DNA of 64,000 nucleotides from an uncultured Porphyromonadaceae bacterium (GTDB lineage Bacteria; Bacteroidota; Bacteroidia; Bacteroidales; Muribaculaceae), in contig CABUIC010000011.1 of NCBI GenBank assembly GCA_902491515.1, positions 19,129-83,128 on the forward strand. Direction: 5' to 3'. A program made the position numbers and the translations under genes. The notes beneath the pieces are model-generated. The model did no database searches, was not told the origin of the DNA, and saw only the letters and a program-made list of their open reading frames with translations. Below, piece after piece: positions 23,906-32,876 of this stretch (positions are counted from its first letter, which is position 1; each line of letters opens with the position of its first letter).

Positions 23906-26497
23906 ATGAATAAAAAATTGTCGATAATCGTCGCCCTTGTCGTGCTGTCCGTCATCGGAGCCCGCGCGCAGAAGTTCAGCGGCCGCTGGTATCATTATCC
24001 CACCGTGTCCCACTCCATTTCCAATGTTGTCGACACGGGGTCAAAGGTGTATTTTATCACCGGCAACAACCTCTACCACTACTCGGAGGCCGACAACGAG
24101 ACCTTCGGTTATTCCAATTCCCTGTCGGATGTCGGCGTGACCGGCGTATACTACAATTCCGAGGCCAAGAAGCTCCTCATCACCTACCTCAATTACAACA
24201 TGGATATCGTCAGCGAGGACGGGAGCGTGCTCAATGTGTCGTCGCTGCGCGATGCCGTGCTCACGACCACCAAGACCGTCCGCGCCGTTGATTTCCGTGG
24301 AAACAAGGCATATATAGCCACGGATTTCGGATTCATCATACTCGACATGGAGACAGGCCGGGTTGACCGGTCCGGCATCTTCGGATTCCCGGTGGACGGC
24401 ATCATGGCTCTTGGCGACGACCTGATGATTTACCTTGGCGCCACAAATGCCGCAGGGTGCACCAGCAATACGTTCTATACGGCGCCGATGGACGGGAAAA
24501 TCTCGAACATATCGGCCTTCACGCCGATATTCACTCTGGAATACAGTTCGTTCACCCGCACGGATGACGACCATTTCCTTGCCGTTACAAAAGACAAGTG
24601 GCGTACCCACTACCATACCTTCGACCATCAGACGAAGTCGCTCAGGAAGAATGGAGAGACAGTCGTCTACGACATTGTCCTGAAGGACGTCAACAACGGA
24701 ACCTTCCGCGGGGCCGACGGCAAATTCTATACTTCGGGCAACAGCGGAATCTATACGTTCAATCCCGAGACTCCGAAATTTGACAATACGGCCCTTCCCG
24801 CCGCCATCGCAAAGATGCAGTATGGTGTCGGCCGCGACGGTCTGCAGTCCCTCTGGGTAGGTACTCCGGACGGCCTCGCGAAATGGAATCTTTCCACAAA
24901 CGAAGTGCTCATGCAGCCCTTCCTTCCCGATGGCGTGAGTGTGGCCTATCCGCATCTGCTCCGCTGGGATTCCCTCGGCCGTCTGTGGGTCAGCAACCTG
25001 TGCGGCGGCGTGCTTTATTCCAATGCCGGCCAACCACATGGTGTAGGCAGCCTGAAGTATGTCAATGTAGTCGACGGCGACAAAATTGAGGACAAGACCC
25101 CTCTTACCGACGCGACTTCCGAACGAATGGCTCTGGGAACCACTAAGTTCCATGACTATACGGATGAAGAAATAGCTCAGATGCAGTCCCAAAAGGGCCA
25201 GAGCACCTGGGTTAACGGCAACAAGACCAATTCCGGGACGAAGTATCTTCAGGGCGGACACAAGGTTGTGTTGCCTGATCCCGATGACCCCGAACTGTTC
25301 TGGATTCCGAGCTACGACGGCCTCTACCTGTGCAAGAAGGGCGAAGGCTGGTCGGCTGAAAACCCCAACGGTGACGTGCTCAACATCTACAGCCGTGTGA
25401 ATTCCCCATATCCTCAGACGGTAAAAGGTCCGGTGACTTATATGCAGCATGCGGAATTTGATCCGGAAGGCAACCTATGGGTTGCATTCCTCCACACTCC
25501 GCACTCCGGAATGGGGCCTGACATTCCATTTATTATACTTCCGTCAAAAATCAGGAAAGAACGTCCCGCAGACGTAAAGTACGAGGACTGGATAGAACAT
25601 CCCGGAAACGGTTCGCAGAATTTCTCCTATAATGTAAATATGGCATTCTGCAGGAAGTCGGACATGCTTTACGTGACTGATGCGGCATACAGGTCTGTTT
25701 TCTTTGCCGTTGATACCAAGGGGACCTATACCGACACCTCTGACGACGTCATGATTGCACATACGAGTTTTCAGGACCAGGATTCAAACCCTGTCAGCCC
25801 TCTCTACTATACCGGCGTGATGGAAGACGCCGAGGGGCGCGTATGGTTCTGCCACACCGCCGGAGTCTTCTACCTTCCTGACGGAAAGCTTGGTGCCCAG
25901 ACCGGCCTGTCAGTGCGCCGCCCCGTGGTTCCGCGTAACGACGGTACGATATACGGAGACTATCTCCTTGACGGTGTGAATATTTCGGGCATCGGAATCG
26001 ATTCCACCGACCGGAAATGGTTCACGACTTTCGACTCCGGGGTTTACCTCGTGAACGCCGACGGCACAAAGATTCTTGCCCATTACACCAAGGACAATTC
26101 TCCTCTGGTCTCGAATGTCATCTACTCCGTGGCATGCGACCCCAATTCCAATAAAGTGTACTTCGGAACGGACCTCGGCCTGATGATGTTCGAGAGCGAC
26201 GCCTCTCCGGCTCAGGAAGATTTCTCCGATGTCTATGTTTATCCCAATCCTGTCCGCCCCGACTACAACGGCTGGATTACCGTGGCCGGTCTCATGGACA
26301 ATTCGCTTGTTAAGATTGCCGACATGAGCGGAAATGTCATCGCCCAGGGACGCTCCGCCGGCGGCAGCTTCATCTGGGACGGCTGCAACTCCGCAGGCGC
26401 CCGTGTACGCACAGGCGTGTATCTCGTGCTCGCTTCGTCGGGCGACGACAGCGGCAAGAGTGATGCCGTGGTATCAAAAATCATGATAATGAACTGA
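23906..26497 (+). CDS. porZ: Type IX secretion protein PorZ-like (beta-propeller surface protein)
   Basis: An 863-residue exported protein (signal MNKKLSIIVALVVLSVIGARA). Two beta-propeller regions of the two-component-regulator-propeller kind cover most of the length, and the C-terminal region is a type IX sorting-like domain: 'VYVYPNPVRPDYNGWITVAG' then 'VRTGVYLVL'. The opening segment resembles PorZ of Porphyromonas gingivalis ('WYHYPTVSHSISNVV', 'LYHYSEADNETFGYSNSLSDVGVTGVYYNSE', broken here for length). In P. gingivalis PorZ binds A-LPS and hands it to the PorU sortase on the cell surface. Its presence implies a type IX system elsewhere in the genome. It overlaps the next gene by one base. 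Confidence 0.8.
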   Translation: MNKKLSIIVALVVLSVIGARAQKFSGRWYHYPTVSHSISNVVDTGSKVYFITGNNLYHYSEADNETFGYSNSLSDVGVTGVYYNSEAKKLLITYLNYNMDIVSEDGSVLNVSSLRDAVLTTTKTVRAVDFRGNKAYIATDFGFIILDMETGRVDRSGIFGFPVDGIMALGDDLMIYLGATNAAGCTSNTFYTAPMDGKISNISAFTPIFTLEYSSFTRTDDDHFLAVTKDKWRTHYHTFDHQTKSLRKNGETVVYDIVLKDVNNGTFRGADGKFYTSGNSGIYTFNPETPKFDNTALPAAIAKMQYGVGRDGLQSLWVGTPDGLAKWNLSTNEVLMQPFLPDGVSVAYPHLLRWDSLGRLWVSNLCGGVLYSNAGQPHGVGSLKYVNVVDGDKIEDKTPLTDATSERMALGTTKFHDYTDEEIAQMQSQKGQSTWVNGNKTNSGTKYLQGGHKVVLPDPDDPELFWIPSYDGLYLCKKGEGWSAENPNGDVLNIYSRVNSPYPQTVKGPVTYMQHAEFDPEGNLWVAFLHTPHSGMGPDIPFIILPSKIRKERPADVKYEDWIEHPGNGSQNFSYNVNMAFCRKSDMLYVTDAAYRSVFFAVDTKGTYTDTSDDVMIAHTSFQDQDSNPVSPLYYTGVMEDAEGRVWFCHTAGVFYLPDGKLGAQTGLSVRRPVVPRNDGTIYGDYLLDGVNISGIGIDSTDRKWFTTFDSGVYLVNADGTKILAHYTKDNSPLVSNVIYSVACDPNSNKVYFGTDLGLMMFESDASPAQEDFSDVYVYPNPVRPDYNGWITVAGLMDNSLVKIADMSGNVIAQGRSAGGSFIWDGCNSAGARVRTGVYLVLASSGDDSGKSDAVVSKIMIMN

Positions 26498-27036
26498 TGA
26501 CTGACGACACTGTATCCCTGAAATATACCGACGAGCGCGACAAGGCATACGGGCTCGTCGGTATGGCCATAACCCTTGTGGCCTGCGACGGTCAGGATCT
26601 TCTGGCCCATATATCCCTTGATGCGGATGCCGACGGGGATTTCGAGATGACCCACGAGTTTTTCTTCCGGGGAAATCCCCGCATGGCGGCGAAGTATCTC
26701 TGGACGGCTAATCTCAGGCATCTAAGCATTGCCGCGCGCATGATTCTCGGAAACGCAGTGTGCCGCGCGTATGTCCTTCGCGGCAAGCGCGAGCTCGGCG
26801 AGGACTGTCGCCGGGCCATCCGCACGGTTATCCGCGACGTGGCCGTCGAAGCCTGCTCTCTTGACGACGAAGAGGCCCGCTCGCTTTTCGACGACTCATT
26901 CTCCTATGTCCACCGCCTGTTCTCCCATGTCGGCATACACTCCATCGCCGACAATTTTTCGGAGGAGCTCCGGCGGCGACGCGAGATGAGCGCCTCCGAG
27001 GTGGTCGAACTCCTTAACCGCCTCGGTGTCAGATGA
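26497..27036 (+). CDS. Uncharacterised protein translationally coupled to porZ
   Basis: 179 residues, no signal peptide and no membrane segment, so probably cytoplasmic. The sequence is mixed alpha/beta at the N-terminus ('AYGLVGMAITLVACDGQDLLAHISLD') and helical with many Arg/Glu afterwards. I recognise no family motif. The TGATG junction with porZ (one-base overlap) and the ATGA junction with the following lipoprotein gene place it firmly in one transcript with both. A regulatory or chaperone-like link with PorZ biogenesis is possible, but this is inference from position only. Confidence 0.75.
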   Translation: MTDDTVSLKYTDERDKAYGLVGMAITLVACDGQDLLAHISLDADADGDFEMTHEFFFRGNPRMAAKYLWTANLRHLSIAARMILGNAVCRAYVLRGKRELGEDCRRAIRTVIRDVAVEACSLDDEEARSLFDDSFSYVHRLFSHVGIHSIADNFSEELRRRREMSASEVVELLNRLGVR

Positions 27037-28055
27037 TTCTCCGTTTGCGAATTCCGGCCATAGTCTTACTGTGTGTCCTCGTATTGCTGTCGTCGGCCTC
27101 TTGCGCAGATGACAGCCGTTTTGTTGTATCGGGCGAGCTTGTGGGAAACGCAAACATGAATCTCCGGTACAGTTACGACACTCCGGCCGGATTCCGCTCG
27201 GCAGTCGTGGCCGTGCGCGACGGCAAATTCCAGTTTTCCGGTTCGTCGGCGCAGCCTACGCTTCTCGAAATGTTCGAGCATGACTATACACCGCTCGGGC
27301 GGCTGTATATCGCCAATGGCGAGGAGGTGCATGTGACGCTTACCCGCGGGCGTCCCGAGGACATCAAGGTGTCCGGATCGGAAACAAACGGCCGCTGGGC
27401 GGATTTCCTCAACAAGAACAGCGAGGCTCTCCGCGACAGCGCGCGCGTGGCCCGGGTAATCGCCGATTATATCGGCGCGCATCCCGACGACATTGTCGGC
27501 ACGCTTCTCCTTGTGTCGCACTACCCTGTGAAATCCAATCCTCTTCAGGCTGACTCGCTCCTTACGTCTATCGAGCCGCAGGCACGTCCTGAATTCATTG
27601 CGGGAGGCTTGGCCTATCTTATCCGGAGAGTGGCCCATGAAGGAGCCGAGCGAAAGCTCGACTCTCTCTGCTACATCTCCGAGAAGAACCGTGTGGCAAG
27701 CCTTTCTCCCCGCGGACGCAAGGCAACCCTCTTTTTCTTCAGCGAGAAGGAGGCCCAGCGCCCTGACACGCTGCTCAAGACGCTTCTGAAGCTCTCCGCG
27801 CGGCAGAGTGTGGCCGTGGCGGACATATATCTGAGCGCTGACACCATGGCATGGCGCCGTATGCTCCGCTCGGAACGCCTGAAGTTCGAGAATGACGGCG
27901 CCGTCCGGCGTGGCTGGCTCCCCGGCAATCTCGGAGCCCCCCAGCTCCAGAATCTCGGCATTCCCGGCCTTCCATACGTTCTCGTCTGCGACTCCACGGG
28001 CGCCGCAATCTATCGGGGAGGAGACTTAAATAAAGCATTTGGAATCATAAAATAA
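27033..28055 (+). CDS. DUF4369-type lipoprotein with thioredoxin-like C-terminus
   Basis: 340 residues with a lipoprotein signal (lipobox 'LSSASC'). The N-terminal part 'FVVSGELVGNANMNLRYSY' and 'DGKFQFSGSSAQPTLLEMF' fits the DUF4369 beta domain common in Bacteroidetes periplasmic disulfide-exchange lipoproteins. The C-terminal part looks like a degenerate thioredoxin/AhpC fold ('GRKATLFFFSEKEAQRPD', 'LGIPGLPYVLVCDSTGAAIYRG', the latter with the cis-Pro region). No CxxC is present where the redox site should be, so redox activity is doubtful. It is the third gene of the porZ unit, overlapping its neighbour by four bases. Confidence 0.7.
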   Translation: MILRLRIPAIVLLCVLVLLSSASCADDSRFVVSGELVGNANMNLRYSYDTPAGFRSAVVAVRDGKFQFSGSSAQPTLLEMFEHDYTPLGRLYIANGEEVHVTLTRGRPEDIKVSGSETNGRWADFLNKNSEALRDSARVARVIADYIGAHPDDIVGTLLLVSHYPVKSNPLQADSLLTSIEPQARPEFIAGGLAYLIRRVAHEGAERKLDSLCYISEKNRVASLSPRGRKATLFFFSEKEAQRPDTLLKTLLKLSARQSVAVADIYLSADTMAWRRMLRSERLKFENDGAVRRGWLPGNLGAPQLQNLGIPGLPYVLVCDSTGAAIYRGGDLNKAFGIIK

Positions 28056-28066
28056 ATTGTAATAAA

Positions 28067-30430
28067 ATGTATAGAATGTTTTTTGCTGGGATTTTCAGCT
28101 CGATGCTGCTGGCCCCTTATGCGCATTCACAGTTGGTGATAAACGAGTTGATGCAGTCTAACATTACTTATGTCTTCGATGAATTGAAGGAATATCCCGA
28201 TTCTTGGGTCGAACTCTACAATGCCGGGGAGACCGAAGTCAGTCTTTCGGAATATTCTCTTGGTGTGAAGGAGATGGCGACAAAGGCATACGCACTTCCT
28301 GAGAGAATTGTGGCTCCGGGGGAATATGTTCTTGTTTACTGCGACAAGGTCGGATCGGGCCTACATGCTGATATACGTCTTGAATCAGGCAAGAACGGCA
28401 TCGTCAGACTATTTCACAACGGCGAATTGTGCGACGCGGTGGAACAGATGGTTGCCCAACCTGCTCCGGATGTTTCTTACGGGCGCGTGACGGACGCTTC
28501 GGAAGAGTGGGGCTATCAGCTTCAGCCCACTCCCGGCCACTCGAATGCCGGAGGAGTGACGACTGCAGATAAAATTCTTCCGGAACCTGAATTTTCGCAC
28601 TATGGATGTGTTTCCACGGAGCCTTTCCAGCTGACGATGTCGATTCCGGAGGGGCTGCCCGAAGGGACGGTACTCCACTATTCTCTTGATTGCTCGGATG
28701 TTACCGCCGAGAGTCCGGAATATGACGGGACTCCGATAGATATTTCAAAATCAACAATTGTCCGCGCAAGGCTATTCTGCGATGGCTATCTTTCTCCGAC
28801 TGCCACGACCCAGAGTTACATCTTCCATTACCGGGAGAGCGACCTTCCCCTAATTTCGATGGTTGCCAATCCGGAAATGTTATATTCGACTGACAAAGGC
28901 ATACTTATGTCCCCCCATTGCTATAAGGATTATCGCCGGCCCGTAAATTTCGAATACTTCGAGGGCGCGGATAGTCCGGCAATTCTCAACCAGCTATGTG
29001 AAACACGTACCGGGGGCGGTTGGACAAGCCGTAACAGGCCGCAAAAAACTTTTATGGTCTATGCAAACAAACGCTTCGGTGCCAAACGCCTCAACCATGA
29101 ATTCTTTCCCGACCAGCGCCCGGGTGTGACGGACTTCAAGTCGCTGATGATTCGAAATGCAGGCAATGACTATGACCATCTGTATCTTCGAGACGCGGCA
29201 GTACAGCGCAATGTCGGGATGAACATAGACAATCTGGACTGGCAGGCCGAGCGCCTTTGCGTTCTCTATATCAATGGAGAATACAAGGGACTCAGGCATA
29301 TACGGGAACGTAGCAACGAGGACAATGTCTTCACCAACCATGGAGGTCTTGAGGACGTCGATATGGTTGAAAACTGGGAAGAGCTTAAGGAAGGCTCGTT
29401 TGACTCTTTTGTTGAATTCCGTGAGTTCTACATGAAAGAACCGGAAGGTGAGAATATCGTTGAAGAATACAGGGCACGTCTGGATGTGGAGGAATTTCTG
29501 GATTCATACCTTGTTAATTTCTTCTATCTGAATGTTGACTGGCCCGGCAATAATTTTATTCTTTGGCGACCGTCGGCCGAGGGGGGCAAGTGGAGGTCAA
29601 TCATTAAGGATATGGACTGGATACTTGGTTACAAGGATTCGTCGCCTTATGCCCCTCATATCAAGACGATGATAGATGTCGCAGATCCGGTTACGGGAAC
29701 TGAAGCCGGGAAGGTGTGTATGTCGCTGTTCCGTAATGTTATGCAGATTGGTGAATTCCGCAATATATTTATAGACCATGCCTTAGTGTATATGGCGGAT
29801 TTTTTGAATCCTGAAAAGACGGTGTCCCAGATGGAATTTCTGAAGAACGCGATGATGCCGGAATGGGAGAAACATTGCGAGGTAGCGAATGTCGATATAC
29901 CCTTTGAAAAATATGAAGAAGAGTATGCAGCGGCATGCGACTGGCTTGACAAGCGATATAATTTCTTTTATGAGCACATAGCGGATTATTTCTCTCTCGG
30001 GTCTCTTGTCCCCTTCGAATTCGTCCCTCTTACGGGCGTAGAGGCATCGTATTCTTTGAATAATGTCAACGTCAGGAATCACGAACTTAATGGCAAATGG
30101 CCCGCAGGCCGGGAATTTGTGCTTAAATCGGACAATCCTGAAATCAATTCATGGAAGATTACCAAGACAAGCATCGCAGACAATTCTGTGCTTGAGGAAA
30201 CTGTTTCCGGACCGGAATGCCGTATGACATTCCCTGAGAATTATGCACTTAGAATCGAACCCGGGATGAGTGAGGTTTCCGGAGTGAACGTTCTGGAAAT
30301 TAACCAAGACTCGGCGCTTGAGACCGACTACTACAATCCTTTAGGCCAGAAGGTGAAAGGTAGCACTCTCAAGCGAGGCGTTTATGTCGGCCGTTGCGGT
30401 GCCAAAGCCGTGAAAATATTGATTAAATAG
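28067..30430 (+). CDS. Secreted lamin-tail / CotH-kinase domain protein
   Basis: 787 residues with a signal peptide. It begins with a lamin-tail domain ('LVINELMQSNITYVFDELKEYPDSWVELYNAG', broken for length; about 21-165), then a chitobiase-C/FN3-like module (about 180-255, 'LHYSLDCSDVT'), and then a CotH-like atypical kinase domain (about 290-620: 'KSLMIRNAGNDYDH', 'LYINGEYKGLRHIRERS', 'SIIKDMDWILGY'). It ends with an Ig-like segment and a 'YYNPLGQKV...GVYV' tail. CotH kinases phosphorylate Ser in secreted or coat proteins; that activity is not proven here. The DNA is visibly AT-richer than both neighbours, suggesting transfer or relaxed expression. Confidence 0.75.
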   Translation: MYRMFFAGIFSSMLLAPYAHSQLVINELMQSNITYVFDELKEYPDSWVELYNAGETEVSLSEYSLGVKEMATKAYALPERIVAPGEYVLVYCDKVGSGLHADIRLESGKNGIVRLFHNGELCDAVEQMVAQPAPDVSYGRVTDASEEWGYQLQPTPGHSNAGGVTTADKILPEPEFSHYGCVSTEPFQLTMSIPEGLPEGTVLHYSLDCSDVTAESPEYDGTPIDISKSTIVRARLFCDGYLSPTATTQSYIFHYRESDLPLISMVANPEMLYSTDKGILMSPHCYKDYRRPVNFEYFEGADSPAILNQLCETRTGGGWTSRNRPQKTFMVYANKRFGAKRLNHEFFPDQRPGVTDFKSLMIRNAGNDYDHLYLRDAAVQRNVGMNIDNLDWQAERLCVLYINGEYKGLRHIRERSNEDNVFTNHGGLEDVDMVENWEELKEGSFDSFVEFREFYMKEPEGENIVEEYRARLDVEEFLDSYLVNFFYLNVDWPGNNFILWRPSAEGGKWRSIIKDMDWILGYKDSSPYAPHIKTMIDVADPVTGTEAGKVCMSLFRNVMQIGEFRNIFIDHALVYMADFLNPEKTVSQMEFLKNAMMPEWEKHCEVANVDIPFEKYEEEYAAACDWLDKRYNFFYEHIADYFSLGSLVPFEFVPLTGVEASYSLNNVNVRNHELNGKWPAGREFVLKSDNPEINSWKITKTSIADNSVLEETVSGPECRMTFPENYALRIEPGMSEVSGVNVLEINQDSALETDYYNPLGQKVKGSTLKRGVYVGRCGAKAVKILIK

Positions 30431-30455
30431 GCAGACAGATAAAAACTAAACAGCC

Positions 30456-32009
30456 ATGCTTGTAAAGACTTACGGGGCCGCGGTTAGCGGCATAGACGCG
30501 ATTATAGTCACGGTTGAGACTGTGCTCGACAGGGGGTTCCAGTACTGTATCGTCGGTCTGCCTGACACGGCCGTGAAGGAGAGCCACGAGCGTGTGCGCT
30601 CGGCGCTGAAGCAGTCCGGGATGGAAATTCCCCGCAAGAGCGTGACCATCAACATGGCTCCCGCTGACGTAAAGAAAGAGGGAGCCGCCTACGATCTTCC
30701 CATCGCCGTAAGTCTTTTAGCGGCCGCCGAGAAGCTTGACCCTACGGTCCTAAGCGACTATGTCATAATGGGTGAGCTTTCCCTTGACGGGAGCCTCCAG
30801 CCTGTGCGCGGAGTCCTTCCCATGGCGATAGAGGCCCGCGCACGGGGATTCAAGGGGATGATTGTGCCGGCGGCTAATGCCACGGAGGCGGCGGTCGTCA
30901 ACCGTCTTGCGGTCTACGGCGCGAATTCCCTGACAGAGGTCATCGGACATCTGACGGGGGCCCGGCCTCTGGAGCAGACCGTTGTCGACACCCGCGCCGA
31001 GTTCGCCGCCGGTCAGCAGACCTTCGACTGCGACTTTGCCGAGGTTAAGGGGCAGGAAAACGTCAAGCGGGCATTCGAGGTTGCCTGCGCCGGCGGCCAT
31101 AATATAATTCTTGTGGGCCCTCCCGGCTCGGGCAAATCGATGATGGCCAAGCGTCTGCCTTCGATAATGCCACCGCTTTCGCTCGGGGAGGCCCTCGAAA
31201 CCACCAAAATCCATTCTGTTGCCGGCAAACTGCGCCGGGGTTCGAGGCTGATGACAGTGCGTCCCTTCCGCTCGCCGCATCACACCATTTCTCCGGTGGC
31301 CATGGTCGGCGGAGGCTCGAATCCGGTGCCCGGAGAGATTTCCCTCGCCCACAACGGCATTCTCTTCCTTGACGAATTTCCCGAGTTTCCGCGGTCGGTG
31401 CTCGAGGTGCTCCGTCAGCCTCTCGAGGACCGCCACATCAGCGTTTCCCGCGCGAAATATTCTGTAGAATATCCGGCGTCGTTCATGCTGGTGGCGTCGA
31501 TGAATCCGTGTCCCTGCGGTTATTACAACCATCCGCGAAAACGCTGCACCTGTCTTCCGGGTCAGGTGAACAAGTACATGGGACGCATCTCGGGTCCGCT
31601 GATGGACCGAATAGACATACAGGTGGAGATTCTCCCCGTGGAGATAGATGAACTTACGGCGCGTCCTACGGGGGAGTCGAGCGCAGAAATCCGCAGGCGG
31701 GTCATCGCCGCGCGGGAGATTCAGCAGCGCCGCTTTGCCGCCGAGAAGGATGTCCACTGCAACGCGCAGATGAATTCCCGTCTGATGGCGCAGTACTGCA
31801 ATATCTCTCTTCCGGCGGAGGCAATCCTGAAAAAGGCCATAATCAAGTACGACATGAGTGCGCGGGCTTATGACCGTATACTCAAGGTCGCACGCACCAT
31901 CGCCGACCTCGACAGCTCCGAGACCATCGAGCCGCGCCACATCGCTGAGGCTGTGGGCTACCGCATCCTCGACCGCGCATCCTGGGGCTCATTTTATCCC
32001 AATGTCTGA
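30456..32009 (+). CDS. ComM/YifB family Mg-chelatase-like AAA+ ATPase
   Basis: 517 residues. An N-terminal Lon-like ChlI domain ('GFQYCIVGLPDTAVKESHERVRSAL', broken after this) precedes a AAA+ core with Walker A 'GPPGSGKSMMAKRLPSIMPPL', 'HNGILFLDEFPEF' as Walker B, and 'RQPLEDRHISVSRA'. A Cys pair follows in 'NPCPCGYYNHPRKRCTC', then the C-terminal Mg_chelatase_C region. In naturally competent bacteria ComM is a branch-migration helicase helping integrate donor DNA; the role in Bacteroidales is not established. Confidence 0.92.
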   Translation: MLVKTYGAAVSGIDAIIVTVETVLDRGFQYCIVGLPDTAVKESHERVRSALKQSGMEIPRKSVTINMAPADVKKEGAAYDLPIAVSLLAAAEKLDPTVLSDYVIMGELSLDGSLQPVRGVLPMAIEARARGFKGMIVPAANATEAAVVNRLAVYGANSLTEVIGHLTGARPLEQTVVDTRAEFAAGQQTFDCDFAEVKGQENVKRAFEVACAGGHNIILVGPPGSGKSMMAKRLPSIMPPLSLGEALETTKIHSVAGKLRRGSRLMTVRPFRSPHHTISPVAMVGGGSNPVPGEISLAHNGILFLDEFPEFPRSVLEVLRQPLEDRHISVSRAKYSVEYPASFMLVASMNPCPCGYYNHPRKRCTCLPGQVNKYMGRISGPLMDRIDIQVEILPVEIDELTARPTGESSAEIRRRVIAAREIQQRRFAAEKDVHCNAQMNSRLMAQYCNISLPAEAILKKAIIKYDMSARAYDRILKVARTIADLDSSETIEPRHIAEAVGYRILDRASWGSFYPNV

Positions 32010-32027
32010 CCTTGCAACCGAGAGAGA

Positions 32028-32876
32028 ATGAGCAAACTTTACATCAATCCGACAGGAGGACTGGCAAACCGCATGAGGGCGATGGCCGGGGGGCTTGCCA
32101 TGGCACGGGATTTCGGGTTCGGAGCCGAAGTGCTATGGCCGGTGAACAAGGACCTCGGGGCCTCTTTCGACAGGCTTTTCCTGATGCCGGAAAAGGGTAT
32201 TGAGATAAAGAATGTTGCCGCTCTCCCGGACCTCTTTCTTTTCGACGAGCCCCGTAAGAAGAATTTCTTCCTTTCGCGGCTCTGCCATAAGGCGCGCTTT
32301 TCGCGCTGTTTTTTCGACAATGTTACCGAAAATCCGATAATGGGTCTCGGGCGCGAGGACCTTCAGGGCTTCGACAGAATCCTTGTTCGGAGCGGTCTGA
32401 CGATTTATCCGTTTTCGCGCGAGATGTACCGGGAGCTGTTCCGTCCGCGCCCTCATATCGAGGAAATCGCCGAAAATGCCGTTGCGGGGCAAAGCGGGCT
32501 CATCGGACTGCATATCCGCCGTACCGACAACCGGATGTCCATTGAAAACAGTCCCGACAGGATGTTTATCGATATCGTCGACAGGACTCTTGCGGAAGAT
32601 TCTTCCTCACGGTTCTATCTGGCGAGCGACGATGCAGGAGTGAAGGATGAATTCCTGCGGCGCTACGGCCGAGGGACAATCCTGACGATGGACAGGCCTG
32701 TGGCGCGGAATACCGCAGACGGAATGGAAGACGCTCTTGCGGAGATGATAGTGCTCTCACGGTGCAGGATTGTATACGGTTCATACTGGAGTAGTTTCTC
32801 CGAGGCCGCAGCCCTGCTGGGGGGTACACGGCTTGTGGCTTTGAAAGCGGACAGAAGAAATGGAGCGGATGCTTAA
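32028..32876 (+). CDS. Fucosyltransferase-like (NodZ/O-FucT superfamily) glycosyltransferase
   Basis: 282 residues. 'PTGGLANRMRAM' at the N-terminus and 'IGLHIRRTDNR' (HxRxTD-type donor-binding motif) at about 162-172 mark it as GDP-fucose-type GT-B superfamily, with 'FYLASDDAGVKDEF' and the C-terminal 'VYGSYWSSFSEAAALLGG'. These are motifs of alpha-1,6 and O-fucosyltransferases. It may fucosylate a surface glycan or glycoprotein; Bacteroidales O-glycosylate many exported proteins. It overlaps the antiporter gene that follows by 17 bases. Confidence 0.7.
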   Translation: MSKLYINPTGGLANRMRAMAGGLAMARDFGFGAEVLWPVNKDLGASFDRLFLMPEKGIEIKNVAALPDLFLFDEPRKKNFFLSRLCHKARFSRCFFDNVTENPIMGLGREDLQGFDRILVRSGLTIYPFSREMYRELFRPRPHIEEIAENAVAGQSGLIGLHIRRTDNRMSIENSPDRMFIDIVDRTLAEDSSSRFYLASDDAGVKDEFLRRYGRGTILTMDRPVARNTADGMEDALAEMIVLSRCRIVYGSYWSSFSEAAALLGGTRLVALKADRRNGADA

